Part shown: positions 8,367 to 20,059 of the stretch, in pieces
Layout: each line of letters starts with the position of its first letter
How positions within the stretch are numbered: position 1 is the first letter of the stretch
Assembly (NCBI RefSeq): GCF_014268505.2
Contig: NZ_JABWQP020000004.1
Span: 186,001 to 250,000 of the forward strand
DNA from: Pseudomonas khorasanensis
GTDB taxonomy: Bacteria; Pseudomonadota; Gammaproteobacteria; Pseudomonadales; Pseudomonadaceae
DNA length: 64,000 nt
Reading direction: 5' to 3'
Notes under the pieces: generated by a model
Told to the model about the DNA's origin: nothing
The model's input: the letters and a program-made list of their open reading frames with translations, nothing else
The model's database searches: none
Made by a program: the position numbers and the translations under genes

Positions 8367-10270
8367 ATCAGGTGCTCAACACTGCCCGTATCGAGCTGCT
8401 CAGCCCACGACTGGCGAACCAGATCGCCGCCGGCGAGGTGGTCGAGCGTCCGGCCTCGGTGATCAAGGAACTGCTGGAAAACAGCCTCGACTCCGGCGCC
8501 AAGCGCATCGACGTCGATGTCGAGCAGGGCGGCGTCAAACTGCTGCGCGTACGTGACGACGGCAACGGCATTTCCGCCGATGATCTGCCGCTGGCACTGG
8601 CCCGTCACGCCACCAGCAAGATTCGCAATCTCGAAGATCTTGAGCAGGTGATGAGCCTGGGTTTTCGTGGCGAGGCGCTGGCATCGATCAGCTCCGTGGC
8701 GCGCTTGACCCTGACCTCGCGCACCCGCGATGCCGATCAGGCCTGGCAGGTCGAGACCGAAGGCCGTGACATGGCACCTCGGGTTCAGCCCGCGGCGCAT
8801 CCTGTCGGCACCTCGGTGGAAGTCCGTGACCTGTTCTTCAATACCCCGGCGCGGCGCAAATTCCTCAAGACCGAAAAAACCGAATTCGATCACCTGCAGG
8901 AAGTGATCAAGCGTCTGGCGCTGGCGCGTTTCGACGTCGCGTTCCATTTGCGCCACAACGGCAAAACCATCCTCAGCCTGCATGAGGCCCATGACGATGC
9001 GGCCCGTGCCCGGCGCGTGGCGGCGATCTGTGGTGCGGGTTTTCTTGAGCAGGCGTTGCCGATCGAGATCGAGCGTAACGGCTTGCACCTGTGGGGCTGG
9101 GTTGGCTTACCGACCTTCAACCGCAGCCAGGCAGACTTGCAGTATTTCTTCGTCAACGGCCGTGCCGTTCGCGACAAACTGGTGGCCCACGCGGTGCGTC
9201 AGGCTTATCGCGACGTGCTGTTCAATGGCCGTCACCCGACCTTTGCGCTGTTTTTCGAAGTCGACCCGGCCGCCGTAGACGTCAACGTGCACCCCACCAA
9301 ACACGAAGTGCGTTTCCGTGACGGGCGCATGGTCCACGACTTTCTGTATGGCACCTTGCACCGTGCGTTGGGCGACGTGCGCCCGGAAGATCAACTTGCC
9401 GGCTCAGTCACCACCGCCATCGTCCGGCCGAGCGGCATCGAGGCGGGCGAATTCGGCCCGCAGGGCGAAATGCGTCTGGCAGCCAATGCGCTGCTCGAGC
9501 AACCGCAGGCGCAACCGGCGTTCAATACGTCATCCGGTGCCAGCGCTGGCGGCGCCTATCAGTATCAGTACACGCCGCGTGTGCAATCGGCCGTACCCGC
9601 CGCCGAGGCTCAAGCCGCTTATAAAGAATTTTTCGCGCCGCTCCCCGAGGCCAATGCCAACGCGCTGCCGGCCGGTCAGGAAGACATCCCGCCTCTGGGC
9701 TATGCGCTGGCACAGCTCAAGGGCATCTACATTCTTTCGGAAAACGCCCATGGGCTCGTGCTGGTGGACATGCACGCCGCTCACGAGCGGATCATGTATG
9801 AACGCCTGAAGATCGCCATGGCCAGCGAAGGCCTCAGCGGCCAGCCGTTGCTGGTGCCGGAGTCGCTGGCTGTCAGCCAGCGCGAAGCCGATTGTGCCGA
9901 AGAGCACGCGGCCTGGTTTCAGCGGCTCGGTTTCGAGTTGCAGCGTCTGGGCCCGGAAACCCTGGCGATCCGCCAGATTCCAGCCCTGCTCAAGCAGGCC
10001 GAAGCCAACCGACTGGTGGGCGACGTGTTGTCGGATCTTATGGAATACGGCACCAGCGACCGCATCCAGGCGCACCTCAACGAACTGCTCGGCACCATGG
10101 CCTGCCACGGCGCGATCCGCGCCAACCGCCGCCTGGCCCTGCCGGAAATGAACGGTCTGCTGCGCGACATGGAAAACACCGAACGCAGCGGTCAATGCAA
10201 CCATGGCCGACCGACCTGGACCCAATTGGGCCTGGACGATCTGGACAAACTGTTCCTGCGCGGCCGTTGA
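8363..10270 (+). CDS. mutL: DNA mismatch repair protein MutL
   Basis: MutL couples mismatch recognition by MutS to strand excision. The N-terminal GHKL ATPase is unmistakable ([25 protein letters not shown]). After a variable linker (about 350-440) the C-terminal domain contains [12 protein letters not shown] at residues 469-480. This fits the DQHA(X)2E(X)4E nuclease signature with Met in place of Gln, as in non-MutH bacteria, so this MutL probably nicks DNA itself. It overlaps amiB by 4 nt and miaA by 1 nt (TGATG), so translation is likely coupled. Length 635 residues. Confidence 0.97.
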   Translation: MNQVLNTARIELLSPRLANQIAAGEVVERPASVIKELLENSLDSGAKRIDVDVEQGGVKLLRVRDDGNGISADDLPLALARHATSKIRNLEDLEQVMSLGFRGEALASISSVARLTLTSRTRDADQAWQVETEGRDMAPRVQPAAHPVGTSVEVRDLFFNTPARRKFLKTEKTEFDHLQEVIKRLALARFDVAFHLRHNGKTILSLHEAHDDAARARRVAAICGAGFLEQALPIEIERNGLHLWGWVGLPTFNRSQADLQYFFVNGRAVRDKLVAHAVRQAYRDVLFNGRHPTFALFFEVDPAAVDVNVHPTKHEVRFRDGRMVHDFLYGTLHRALGDVRPEDQLAGSVTTAIVRPSGIEAGEFGPQGEMRLAANALLEQPQAQPAFNTSSGASAGGAYQYQYTPRVQSAVPAAEAQAAYKEFFAPLPEANANALPAGQEDIPPLGYALAQLKGIYILSENAHGLVLVDMHAAHERIMYERLKIAMASEGLSGQPLLVPESLAVSQREADCAEEHAAWFQRLGFELQRLGPETLAIRQIPALLKQAEANRLVGDVLSDLMEYGTSDRIQAHLNELLGTMACHGAIRANRRLALPEMNGLLRDMENTERSGQCNHGRPTWTQLGLDDLDKLFLRGR

Positions 10271-11241
10271 TGAGCCAGTTACCTCCGGCGATTTTCCTGA
10301 TGGGCCCGACCGCTGCGGGCAAGACCGACCTGGCCATCGAGTTGACCAAGGTGCTGCCGTGCGAATTGATCAGTGTCGACTCGGCGCTGGTCTATCGCGG
10401 CATGGACATCGGTACCGCCAAGCCCTCGAAGGAACTGCTGGCCGAATATCCGCACCGTTTGATCGACATTATCGACCCGGCTGAAGCTTATTCTGCAGCC
10501 GATTTCCGTCGCGATGCGCTGCAAGCCATGACCGAGATCACCGCTCGCGGGAAAATTCCGTTGCTGGTCGGCGGTACGATGCTCTATTACAAGGCTCTGG
10601 TTGAAGGTCTTGCGGACATGCCGGCGGCAGATCCCGAGGTGCGCGCGCAGATCGAAGAAGAGGCTGCACGCCTCGGTTGGCAAGCCCTGCACGAACAATT
10701 GGCGCTGATCGATCCGGTTTCGGCGGCGCGCATTCATCCGAACGATCCGCAGCGCCTGAGTCGCGCGCTGGAAGTGTACCGGGTCAGCGGTCGGAGCATG
10801 ACCGCGCTGCGCGAGCAACAATCTGCGCAAAGTACTGAAGCAGCCGCTTCGGGACGGCAACAATTGCCCTATACTGTCGCGAACCTGGCCATTGCCCCGG
10901 CTAATCGTCAGGTACTGCACAAGCGTATTGAACAAAGATTCACAAATATGTTGGAACAGGGATTCATCGACGAGGTCGTAGCCCTTCGTAAGAGAAGTGA
11001 CCTGCATTCAGGGTTGCCGTCTATACGTGCGGTAGGCTACCGCCAAGTCTGGGATTATCTGGACGGCAAGCTGACATTGGCTCAAATGCAGGAGCGCGGC
11101 ATCATCGCCACGCGCCAGTTGGCCAAGCGCCAGTTTACCTGGCTGCGCAGTTGGGAAGATTTACACTGGCTGGACAGTCTTGATTGCGACAATCTGCCAC
11201 GCGCCTTGAAATACCTTGGGACCATCTCCATATTGAGCTGA
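10270..11241 (+). CDS. miaA: tRNA dimethylallyltransferase MiaA
   Basis: MiaA adds an isopentenyl group to A37 of tRNAs reading UNN codons. The 323-residue protein starts with the P-loop GPTAAGKT (12-19), followed by the [16 protein letters not shown] substrate segment and, near the C-terminus, GYRQVWDYL. The ATG shares its A with the mutL stop (TGATG). The frame is open further upstream but that region is mutL coding in another frame. Confidence 0.97.
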   Translation: MSQLPPAIFLMGPTAAGKTDLAIELTKVLPCELISVDSALVYRGMDIGTAKPSKELLAEYPHRLIDIIDPAEAYSAADFRRDALQAMTEITARGKIPLLVGGTMLYYKALVEGLADMPAADPEVRAQIEEEAARLGWQALHEQLALIDPVSAARIHPNDPQRLSRALEVYRVSGRSMTALREQQSAQSTEAAASGRQQLPYTVANLAIAPANRQVLHKRIEQRFTNMLEQGFIDEVVALRKRSDLHSGLPSIRAVGYRQVWDYLDGKLTLAQMQERGIIATRQLAKRQFTWLRSWEDLHWLDSLDCDNLPRALKYLGTISILS

Positions 11242-11334
11242 GTCCTTGCAATTGCCGTCTATCCTTGGGGGTGTGGCGGCCAAAGCCATCTGAATTATCT
11301 TTATTATTATTGAATCCTTAAAGGAGTGCGGCAC

Positions 11335-11595
11335 ATGTCAAAAGGGCATTCGCTACAAGACCCTTACCTGAATACTTTACGTAAAGAGAAAGTTGGGGTT
11401 TCCATTTACCTGGTCAACGGGATCAAACTGCAAGGCACGATCGAGTCGTTCGACCAGTTCGTGATTTTGCTGAAAAACACCGTCAGCCAGATGGTCTACA
11501 AACACGCTATCTCGACAGTAGTGCCGGTTCGTCCAATTCGTCTGCCTAGCGCAACCGAATCCGAAGCAGGCGATGCTGAGCCAGGTAACGCCTGA
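11335..11595 (+). CDS. hfq: RNA chaperone Hfq
   Basis: Hfq is the hexameric Sm-like chaperone that pairs small RNAs with mRNAs; in Pseudomonas it also acts with Crc in catabolite control. The 86-residue protein begins [13 protein letters not shown] and has the Sm1 ([25 protein letters not shown]) and Sm2 ([10 protein letters not shown]) strands. ATG 11335 is preceded by AAGGAG. A 93-bp AT-rich leader separates it from miaA and could hold its own promoter. hflX follows after 12 bp. Confidence 0.98.
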   Translation: MSKGHSLQDPYLNTLRKEKVGVSIYLVNGIKLQGTIESFDQFVILLKNTVSQMVYKHAISTVVPVRPIRLPSATESEAGDAEPGNA

Positions 11596-11607
11596 TAGGA
11601 GTCTCCT

Positions 11608-12909
11608 TTGTTCTTTGAGCGCCACGGTGGTGGTGAGCGAGTCATCCTCGTTCACTTGGATGGACAGGACCCTGAGGCGCGCGAAGATCCGCAGGAGTTT
11701 CAGGAGTTGGCTAATTCGGCTGGCGCCGAGACCGTTGCGTTTTTTAACGTGCCGCGTCATCGGCCAACCGCCAAATACCTGATCGGCAGCGGCAAGGTCG
11801 AGGAATTACGCGACCTGGTCAAAGCTGAAGAAGCTGACCTGGTGATTTTCAATCACATTCTCACGCCCAGTCAGGAGCGTAACCTCGAACGTGTGTTCGA
11901 GTGTCGCGTGATCGACCGCACCGGGTTGATTCTCGATATTTTCGCCCAACGTGCCCGTACCCATGAGGGCAAGCTCCAGGTCGAACTGGCCCAGCTTGAC
12001 CACATGAGCACCCGGCTGGTTCGCGGCTGGACTCACCTTGAGCGCCAGGGTGGCGGTATCGGTATGCGCGGCCCGGGTGAAACCCAGCTGGAAACCGACC
12101 GCCGTTTGCTGCGGGTTCGCCTGCGGCAGATCAAGGGGCGGCTGGAAAAGGTGCGCAGTCAGCGCGAGCAGTCGCGACGCGGCCGATCGCGAGCCGACAT
12201 TCCTACCGTATCGCTGGTGGGATACACCAACGCCGGCAAATCCACACTGTTCAATAACGTGACGAAATCCGACGTTTACGCGGCCGACCAATTGTTCGCC
12301 ACGCTGGATCCGACTTTGCGCCGCCTGGACATCGACGACCTCGGGCCGATTGTTTTGGCCGATACGGTGGGTTTCATCCGGCACCTGCCCCACAAGCTGG
12401 TCGAAGCATTTCGGTCTACGCTCGAAGAGTCGAGCAACTCCGACTTGCTGTTGCACGTTATCGATGCGGCTGAACCGGATCGCATGTTGCAGATCGAACA
12501 GGTGATGGTGGTGCTGGGCGAGATTGGCGCTCAGGACTTGCCGATCCTCGAGGTCTATAACAAACTCGATTTGCTTGAAGGCGTTGAGCCACAAATCCAG
12601 CGCGATGCCGACGGCAAGCCGCAACGGGTCTGGCTCTCGGCGCGTGATGGCAGCGGTCTGGAATTGCTTGAGCAAGCCATTGCCGAGTTGCTGGGCAGTG
12701 ATTTGTTTGTCGGCACATTGCGCTTGCCGCAACAATTCGCTCGACTGCGTGCGCAGTTCTTCGAACTCGGCGCGGTGCAAAAAGAAGAACACGATGAAGA
12801 GGGCGTCAGTCTGCTGACCGTTCGTTTGCCCCGGGTTGAGTTGAATCGACTGGTAAGCCGCGAGGGATTGCAGCCGATGGAATTCATCGAGCAACACACT
12901 TTGCAATAA
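11608..12909 (+). CDS. hflX: Ribosome-associated GTPase HflX
   Basis: HflX is a GTPase that binds the 50S subunit and splits stalled ribosomes after stress. The 433-residue protein has the N-terminal HflX domain, a basic coiled-coil linker (about 165-195) and the G domain with P-loop GYTNAGKS (205-212) and DTVGFIRHLPH. Translation starts at TTG 11608, preceded by TAGGAGT at good spacing; no ATG or GTG would give the conserved FFERHGGGE N-terminus. Confidence 0.96.
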   Translation: MFFERHGGGERVILVHLDGQDPEAREDPQEFQELANSAGAETVAFFNVPRHRPTAKYLIGSGKVEELRDLVKAEEADLVIFNHILTPSQERNLERVFECRVIDRTGLILDIFAQRARTHEGKLQVELAQLDHMSTRLVRGWTHLERQGGGIGMRGPGETQLETDRRLLRVRLRQIKGRLEKVRSQREQSRRGRSRADIPTVSLVGYTNAGKSTLFNNVTKSDVYAADQLFATLDPTLRRLDIDDLGPIVLADTVGFIRHLPHKLVEAFRSTLEESSNSDLLLHVIDAAEPDRMLQIEQVMVVLGEIGAQDLPILEVYNKLDLLEGVEPQIQRDADGKPQRVWLSARDGSGLELLEQAIAELLGSDLFVGTLRLPQQFARLRAQFFELGAVQKEEHDEEGVSLLTVRLPRVELNRLVSREGLQPMEFIEQHTLQ

Positions 12910-13005
12910 AAGCCTGAAAAAGCGGTTGTGCCGCAACGGCAGGCATTCTGTAGCATTGGTCGGCGCGCCGTGGGTGCGTCTTTGCTTTATCAGATGGAGA
13001 GCGCT

Positions 13006-14178
13006 ATGGCTTGGAATGAGCCGGGTGGCAACTCGAATAATCAGGATCCCTGGGGTGGCAAGCGCCGCAATAACGGCGACCGCAAGGGGCCACCGGATCT
13101 CGACGAGGCCTTCCGAAAGCTGCAGGAAAGCCTGAACGGGTTGTTCGGTGGTGGTAAAAAACGCGGTGATGACGGCGGTGGTTCGGGCAAGCGCAGTGGC
13201 GGCTTCGGCGGTCTGCTCGGCATCGGCCTGGTCGTGCTGGCGGCTGTCTGGCTGTACAGCGCGGTTTACGTGGTGGACGAACAGGAGCAAGCCGTGGTGC
13301 TGCGCTTCGGCAAGTACTACGAGACTGTCGGCCCCGGCCTGAATATCTACTTCCCGCCGATCGACAAGAAGTACATGGAGAACGTGACGCGTGAGCGTGC
13401 GTACACCAAGCAGGGCCAGATGCTCACCGAAGACGAGAACATCGTCGAAGTGCCGCTGACCGTGCAGTACAAGATCAGCAACCTGCAGGACTTCGTGCTG
13501 AACGTCGATCAGCCGGAAATCAGCCTGCAACACGCGACCGAAAGTGCCTTGCGTCATGTGGTGGGTTCCACTGCGATGGACCAGGTGCTGACCGAAGGCC
13601 GTGAATTGATGGCCAGTGAAATCAAGGAGCGTCTGCAACGTTTCCTCGATACCTATCGCACCGGTATTACCGTTACGCAGGTCAACGTACAGAGCGCAGC
13701 AGCACCGCGTGAAGTACAGGAAGCCTTCGATGACGTGATCCGCGCCCGTGAAGACGAGCAGCGTTCGCGTAACCAGGCGGAAACCTATGCCAACGGCGTC
13801 GTGCCGGAAGCGCGTGGTCAGGCCCAGCGCATCCTTGAGGATGCCAACGGTTACCGCGACGAAACGGTCTCGCGCGCCAAGGGTGAGGCGGACCGCTTTA
13901 CCAAACTGGTCGCCGAGTATCGCAAGGCACCTGAAGTGACCCGCCAGCGTCTGTACCTGGACACCATGCAGGAAGTCTTCAGTAACACCAGCAAGGTCCT
14001 TGTGACCGGCAACAAAGATGGCCAGAGCAACCTGCTCTACCTGCCGCTGGACAAAATGATTCAGAACAGTTCGGGCGGCAATTCGCCGGTCACCGGTTCT
14101 GCTGCCGCGAGCACCAACACGGACGTCACGCCGCATGTCACTGACGTGCCGCAGTCGCGCACAAGGGAGACCCGCTGA
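13006..14178 (+). CDS. hflK: FtsH protease modulator HflK
   Basis: HflK is an inner-membrane SPFH protein that, with HflC, forms a large cage around the FtsH protease. The 390-residue sequence has a glycine/asparagine-rich cytoplasmic start, one membrane segment (GLLGIGLVVLAAVWLYSAVYVV), and a periplasmic band-7 domain followed by a long helical coiled coil. ATG 13006 gives the usual MAWNEPGG N-terminus; the 26 codons open before it are not conserved-looking. Its stop shares one base with the hflC start. Confidence 0.96.
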   Translation: MAWNEPGGNSNNQDPWGGKRRNNGDRKGPPDLDEAFRKLQESLNGLFGGGKKRGDDGGGSGKRSGGFGGLLGIGLVVLAAVWLYSAVYVVDEQEQAVVLRFGKYYETVGPGLNIYFPPIDKKYMENVTRERAYTKQGQMLTEDENIVEVPLTVQYKISNLQDFVLNVDQPEISLQHATESALRHVVGSTAMDQVLTEGRELMASEIKERLQRFLDTYRTGITVTQVNVQSAAAPREVQEAFDDVIRAREDEQRSRNQAETYANGVVPEARGQAQRILEDANGYRDETVSRAKGEADRFTKLVAEYRKAPEVTRQRLYLDTMQEVFSNTSKVLVTGNKDGQSNLLYLPLDKMIQNSSGGNSPVTGSAAASTNTDVTPHVTDVPQSRTRETR

Positions 14179-15047
14179 TGAGCAATAAATCGCTGATCGC
14201 CCTGATCGTTGGCGTCGTCGTGGTATTGGTGGGCTGGAACTGCTTCTACATCGTGGCTCAGACCGAGCGTGCGGTGCTGCTGCAATTCGGTCGTGTGGTT
14301 CAGGCGGATGTTCAGCCGGGTCTGCATGTGAAAGTGCCTTACGTTAACCAGGTGCGCAAATTCGACGCACGCCTGTTGACGCTGGATGCACCGACACAAC
14401 GCTTCCTGACCCTCGAAAAGAAAGCCGTCATGGTCGATGCCTACGCCAAGTGGCGCGTGAAAGATGCCGAGCGCTTCTACACTGCGACATCCGGCCTCAA
14501 GCAAATCGCTGACGAGCGTCTGTCCCGTCGTCTTGAATCCGGTCTGCGTGACCAGTTCGGCAAGCGCACCCTGCACGAAGTCGTATCGGGTGAGCGTGAT
14601 GCGTTGATGGCTGACATCACTGCATCGCTGAACAAAATGGCAGAAAAGGAGCTGGGTATCGAAGTGGTCGATGTCCGGGTCAAGGCCATCGATCTGCCGA
14701 AAGAAGTTAACCGCAGCGTGTTCGAACGTATGAGCACCGAGCGTGAGCGTGAAGCTCGCGAGCACCGCGCCAAGGGTAACGAGCTGGCCGAAGGCATCCG
14801 TGCCGACGCCGATCGTCAACGCCGCGTGTTGCTGGCCGAAGCCTATCGTGAATCCGAAGAGGTTCGCGGTGACGGTGACGCCCAGGCCGCTGCGATCTAC
14901 TCCAAGGCCTACGGTCAGGATCAGGAATTCTACGGCTTCTACCGTAGCCTGCGTGCCTACCGTGAAAGCTTCGCGAACAAATCCGACGTCCTGGTCCTTG
15001 ACCCAAGCAGCGACTTCTTCCGTTACCTGGAAAAGTCCAAGCCTTGA
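14178..15047 (+). CDS. hflC: FtsH protease modulator HflC
   Basis: HflC is the partner of HflK in the FtsH-HflKC complex. The 289-residue protein has an N-terminal membrane anchor (SLIALIVGVVVVLVGWNCFYIV), the SPFH domain and a C-terminal helical region (REREAREHRAKGNELAEGI...) ending at the membrane-proximal cap. It overlaps hflK by 1 nt and ends the hfq-hflX-hflK-hflC operon. Confidence 0.96.
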   Translation: MSNKSLIALIVGVVVVLVGWNCFYIVAQTERAVLLQFGRVVQADVQPGLHVKVPYVNQVRKFDARLLTLDAPTQRFLTLEKKAVMVDAYAKWRVKDAERFYTATSGLKQIADERLSRRLESGLRDQFGKRTLHEVVSGERDALMADITASLNKMAEKELGIEVVDVRVKAIDLPKEVNRSVFERMSTEREREAREHRAKGNELAEGIRADADRQRRVLLAEAYRESEEVRGDGDAQAAAIYSKAYGQDQEFYGFYRSLRAYRESFANKSDVLVLDPSSDFFRYLEKSKP

Positions 15048-15131
15048 TGCGACGTTGACCTGAATCATTCCGCCCGGCGGCTAAAACCTCGGGCGGGGTG
15101 ATCCTTTGGGAAAACGTGTGTATGATGCGGC

Positions 15132-15155
15132 AGCCGGGAAATTCCCGGCTTTTTT
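15132..15155 (+). terminator. Rho-independent terminator after hflC
   Basis: AGCCGGG pairs with CCCGGCT around a 5-nt loop and is followed by a run of six T. It sits in the 312-bp gap between hflC and hisZ. A GC-rich hairpin at 15070-15096 lies before it; the rest of the gap shows no gene. The small DUF2065 gene that I recall at this place in other pseudomonads is not present. Confidence 0.8.
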
Positions 15156-15359
15156 GCGTCTGCACGTTTGATTGCTGTTTTTGTTGCAGGCGTCGGGTTT
15201 GAATGGCCCGAGCGTTTTCGAGGAAAGTGATGGGCGAAGCCGGAGTCAGGCCTTTCGCTGCGTCGTTCATGCGCGCGCGTTTTGAACGAACCGGTCATTT
15301 TCTGCTTCACTCAAGGCTCGCCCTAGTGCTGGCCGCCCGGATCAAAGGGGAATGGCGTA

Positions 15360-16547
15360 ATGGCAACGGTAGACCGCTGGCTGCTGCCAGATGGCATCGA
15401 AGAAGTACTGCCACCGGAAGCGGCGCGCATTGAAGTCGCGCGTCGTCAGGTGTTAGATCTGTTCCAGAGCTGGGGTTACGAGTTTGTCGTGACTCCCCAT
15501 ATCGAGTACCTGGAATCCTTGCTGACCGGTGCGGGCCAGGACCTGGATCTGCGTACCTTCAAGGTCATCGACCCGCAATCGGGCCGGCAGATGGGTTTCC
15601 GTGCAGACATCACGCCGCAGGTTGCGCGCATCGATGCGCATACCCTGCGTCGCGAAGGCCCGAGCCGTCTGTGCTATGCCGGCAGCGTGCTGCATGCGCA
15701 GCCGCGTGCCTTGTCGTCCTCGCGCAGCCCGATCCAGCTGGGCGCCGAGTTGTACGGCGATGCCAGCCCGAGCAGCGACGTTGAAGTGATCAGTCTGATG
15801 TTGGCGATGTTGCAACTGGCCGACGTGCCGGACGTGCACATGGATCTGGGGCACGTCGGTATCTACCGCGGTCTGGCGCGTGCTGCCGGTTTGTCCGGTG
15901 AAGTCGAACAGCAGTTGTTCGATGCCCTGCAACGTAAGGCCATCGACGAGGTCATTACCCTGACCGAAGGCCTGCCGGCCGATTTGTCCGGCATGCTGAG
16001 GGCGCTGGTCGATTTGTGTGGCGGCCGGGAAGTGTTGAGTGCCGCCCGCGAGCGTCTGGCCAATGCGCCGGCCCCGGTGCTGGCGGCGCTGGAAGACTTG
16101 CTGGCGATTGCCGAGCGTCTGTCGGCGCGCTTCCCGCAGCTGCCGCTGTACTTCGATCTGGGCGAGCTGCGCGGTTATCACTACCACACCGGTGTGGTGT
16201 TTGCGGTGTTCGTGCCGGGCGTTGGTCAGTCCATCGCGCAGGGCGGTCGTTACGACGACATCGGTGCCGACTTCGGTCGCGCCCGTCCGGCGACCGGTTT
16301 TTCTACCGATTTGAAAACCCTGGTGACCCTGGGGCGTGCTGAGATCGAGCTACCGTCTGGCGGTATCTGGATGCCTGACAGTACGGATGCAGCACTCTGG
16401 CAGCAGGTTTGCCAGTTGCGCAGTGAGGGTCAGCGTGTCGTTCAGGCGTTGCCTGGACAACCTTTGGCCGCCGCCCGTGATGCGGACTGCGACCGGCAAT
16501 TGATTCTGCAGAACGGGCTTTGGCAAGTATCGCCACTGGCTTCTTGA
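15360..16547 (+). CDS. hisZ: ATP phosphoribosyltransferase regulatory subunit HisZ
   Basis: HisZ is a catalytically inactive relative of histidyl-tRNA synthetase that joins short-form HisG in the first step of histidine synthesis. The 395-residue protein contains class II synthetase core segments ([26 protein letters not shown]) but no anticodon-binding domain, as expected for HisZ. ATG 15360 overlaps a purine-rich GGGGAATGG stretch. purA follows 54 bp later. Confidence 0.95.
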   Translation: MATVDRWLLPDGIEEVLPPEAARIEVARRQVLDLFQSWGYEFVVTPHIEYLESLLTGAGQDLDLRTFKVIDPQSGRQMGFRADITPQVARIDAHTLRREGPSRLCYAGSVLHAQPRALSSSRSPIQLGAELYGDASPSSDVEVISLMLAMLQLADVPDVHMDLGHVGIYRGLARAAGLSGEVEQQLFDALQRKAIDEVITLTEGLPADLSGMLRALVDLCGGREVLSAARERLANAPAPVLAALEDLLAIAERLSARFPQLPLYFDLGELRGYHYHTGVVFAVFVPGVGQSIAQGGRYDDIGADFGRARPATGFSTDLKTLVTLGRAEIELPSGGIWMPDSTDAALWQQVCQLRSEGQRVVQALPGQPLAAARDADCDRQLILQNGLWQVSPLAS

Positions 16548-17891
<1,344 letters not shown>

Positions 17892-17910
17892 TAAGTCGTT
17901 GATGTAAAAA

Positions 17911-17940
17911 ACAAAGGCCCCTTAATCGGGGCCTTTGTCG
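17911..17940 (+). terminator. Rho-independent terminator after purA
   Basis: ACAAAGGCCCC and GGGGCCTTTGT form a perfect 11-bp stem around a short TTAATC-type loop, followed by a weak T-tract. It ends the hisZ-purA unit. Confidence 0.85.
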
Positions 17941-17953
17941 TTTATGCCTGTTG

Positions 17954-17971
17954 GACGGCATGACCTTTGCT
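17954..17971 (+). promoter_or_regulatory. Possible sigma-54 promoter of the chemoreceptor gene
   Basis: ACGGCATGACCTTTGCTG has the GG-N10-GC spacing (17957-58 and 17969-70) with GGCA and TTTGCT blocks. It differs from TGGCACG-N4-TTGCW at two places. It lies about 60 bp before the proposed GTG start of the chemoreceptor. Confidence 0.35.
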
Positions 17972-18030
17972 GTGAATCTGTCTACAAGAGTGCCATCAAA
18001 TTAATGGCGTCAGAAGTAGAGGGATTCATA

Positions 18031-19965
18031 GTGTCAGCCGTTCTCTCACTGTTACAAAGCCGTTTGTTGCGGCCGGTGTTCGTTACCTTGGGTGTCGCCC
18101 TTTTGGTGCAGGTGTTGGTCGCGGTTGCCCTGACGCGGAGCACGGTCACCGCGCTGGAAGCTGATCTGGCCGCACGCCTCGGTGCCGACAGCCAGAAACT
18201 CTCCGGTGAATTGGAGCAGGCCGGACGGGAAGTGACGTCGAGCCTTGATGCGCTTTCAGCCAATACCCGCCAGCGTCTGACCGCAGGCCTTTCCACGCGC
18301 CTGAAGGAAGAGCAGGCGCAACTGCGGGCGACCCTGGAAAAGGATCTGAAAGATTCCGCCAATGACATGGCGCAATTGCTGGCCTCCGTCGCGCCGCGCG
18401 CCATGTGGGACAGCGACGTTCCGACCCTGTCGGAGTTTGCCCGACGCGCCCAGCGCAATCCCAATGTACTGTTTGTGGTGTACGACGACGCCACCGGCCA
18501 GCATCTGACCCGTTACCTCAATCGCGAAAACCCGATCAACAAAGCCTTGCTGGAAAAAGGCCAGGGCGAGCGTGCGCTGGATAAAGTGCTCGATGCGGCG
18601 AAGAACGATCCTTCGGTTTATTACCTCGAGGCGTCGATCAATCCCAACGGCGTGGAAATCGGCAAAGTGCTGATGGGTGTGTCCACCGCCTCGGTGGAAA
18701 CCGATCTGGCCGAGCTCGACAAGCGCTTTCTGGCGCTGATTTCCAGCAGCGATCAACTGGTCGGTGACAGCCTTAAAGGCGCCGCGGCGGACAGCGCCAA
18801 AGCCATGCAGGCGCGCTTGCAATCGGCCCAATCCACCGCTAGCGAAATGAAAGCCAACACGGCCCAAACCGTTCAAGAAGCTGCTGCGACGTTACGCTGG
18901 CGCATCGGCCTGGGCCTGGCGCTGGTTGGCTGCGGCGTTCTGCTGTTGCTGGCTGTAGTTCTTGGTCGTCGCGTGGTCAATCGCCTGAAAATGCTTAACG
19001 CGGCGATGGACGATCTGGCGGCAGGCGAGGGGGACCTGACCAAGCGCGTGCAGATCAACAGCAACGACGAAATCGGTGACATGGCTTCAGCGGTCAACCG
19101 CTTTGTGGACAAACTGCAGCCGATTGTCCGCGAGGCCGGCGATGTCGCTCAGCGTACTGGCGTGGAAATCGGGGCGATGACCTTGCGCAATGCCGGCGCC
19201 GATGCGGCGGCCGGAATGCAGCGTGATGAAGTTGCAGAAAGCTTGCGCGCGCTGTCGCAAATGGCTGACGAGGCGCAATCGGAAAGTCACGCGATGCAGG
19301 CAGCGCTCAGGCAAGTCGTGGAGATCCGTCAGGCCACTGACGAAAACACTCGCACCTCGGCGAAGGTCGGCGGCTTGATCGAGGCGCTCGCCGGACAAGT
19401 CGATACCGGGGCGAAAGTCATCGAACGGCTGGCGCAGCAGAGCCAGCAGATTGAAGTGGTTCTGACGGTCATTCACGGGATTGCCGAGCAGACCAATCTG
19501 CTCGCATTGAACGCGGCGATTGAAGCGGCGCGGGCTGGCGAGACCGGGCGCGGTTTTGCCGTGGTCGCTGACGAAGTTCGCGCATTGGCGAGCAAGACGC
19601 AGAGCTCCACTGGCGACATTCAGGCGCACATTGTGGCTCTGCAGCAGGGCGCGCGGGAGGCGGTCGAGGCGATCGGTCAGGCCGGGCGTCAGGCCAGCGA
19701 GGGCTTGCTGGTGTTGCGCGACAGTGCGCGTTTGCAGCAGTCGGTTCAGGCATCTGTCGAGCAGGTTCATGCCGCGATCGGCCTGGCGACGCAAGCGGCA
19801 GCACATCAGGCGCAGGGGGCGCAGGCAGTGCGTGGGCGCGTCGAGACGATTCATGCCCAGGCCGAGAAAGCGGCGCAGGCAGTGGTGGAGACCACGGCCA
19901 GTGGCAAGGTGCTGGATGGCTTGGCTGCGCAATTGAAGGCAAGCCTGGGGCAGTTCCGGGCTTAA
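18031..19965 (+). CDS. Methyl-accepting chemotaxis protein
   Basis: This 644-residue transmembrane receptor should feed an unknown signal to CheA/CheW. It has a first membrane segment near residues 12-30, a mainly helical periplasmic sensor region, a second membrane segment (about 290-312, [23 protein letters not shown] cut here to its ends WRIG...VVLG), a HAMP domain and a signalling domain with the conserved hairpin tip [20 protein letters not shown] near residue 482. GTG 18031 was chosen because GAGGGA precedes it; ATG 18004 in the same frame is the alternative. The ligand cannot be read from the sequence. It is a single-gene unit between purA and the iron-type ABC genes. Confidence 0.9.
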   Translation: MSAVLSLLQSRLLRPVFVTLGVALLVQVLVAVALTRSTVTALEADLAARLGADSQKLSGELEQAGREVTSSLDALSANTRQRLTAGLSTRLKEEQAQLRATLEKDLKDSANDMAQLLASVAPRAMWDSDVPTLSEFARRAQRNPNVLFVVYDDATGQHLTRYLNRENPINKALLEKGQGERALDKVLDAAKNDPSVYYLEASINPNGVEIGKVLMGVSTASVETDLAELDKRFLALISSSDQLVGDSLKGAAADSAKAMQARLQSAQSTASEMKANTAQTVQEAAATLRWRIGLGLALVGCGVLLLLAVVLGRRVVNRLKMLNAAMDDLAAGEGDLTKRVQINSNDEIGDMASAVNRFVDKLQPIVREAGDVAQRTGVEIGAMTLRNAGADAAAGMQRDEVAESLRALSQMADEAQSESHAMQAALRQVVEIRQATDENTRTSAKVGGLIEALAGQVDTGAKVIERLAQQSQQIEVVLTVIHGIAEQTNLLALNAAIEAARAGETGRGFAVVADEVRALASKTQSSTGDIQAHIVALQQGAREAVEAIGQAGRQASEGLLVLRDSARLQQSVQASVEQVHAAIGLATQAAAHQAQGAQAVRGRVETIHAQAEKAAQAVVETTASGKVLDGLAAQLKASLGQFRA

Positions 19966-19981
19966 GATCAAAAGATCGTCC

Positions 19982-20056
19982 GATCGCGGCCCGAGCCTTC
20001 GGCCCCACCTACAGGGAAACGCAGATTCCCATGTAGGAGCTGTCGAAGGCTGCGAT
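19982..20056. repeat. Inverted REP-like pair (GTAGGAGCTGTCGAAGGCTGC family)
   Basis: The arm GTAGGAGCTGTCGAAGGCTG at 20033-20052 faces a diverged partner (GCAGCC-like, CCGAGCCTTCGGCCCCACCTAC) at about 19987-20012. A second member of the family lies at 22730-22812. Together the two copies bracket the ABC genes. Confidence 0.65.
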
Positions 20057-20059
20057 CCT

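Noticed and set aside
11806-14136. A 776-codon open frame on the minus strand across hflX and hflK
   Set aside because: It lies wholly antisense to two well-recognised genes and its translation shows no domain; such frames are common at this GC content.
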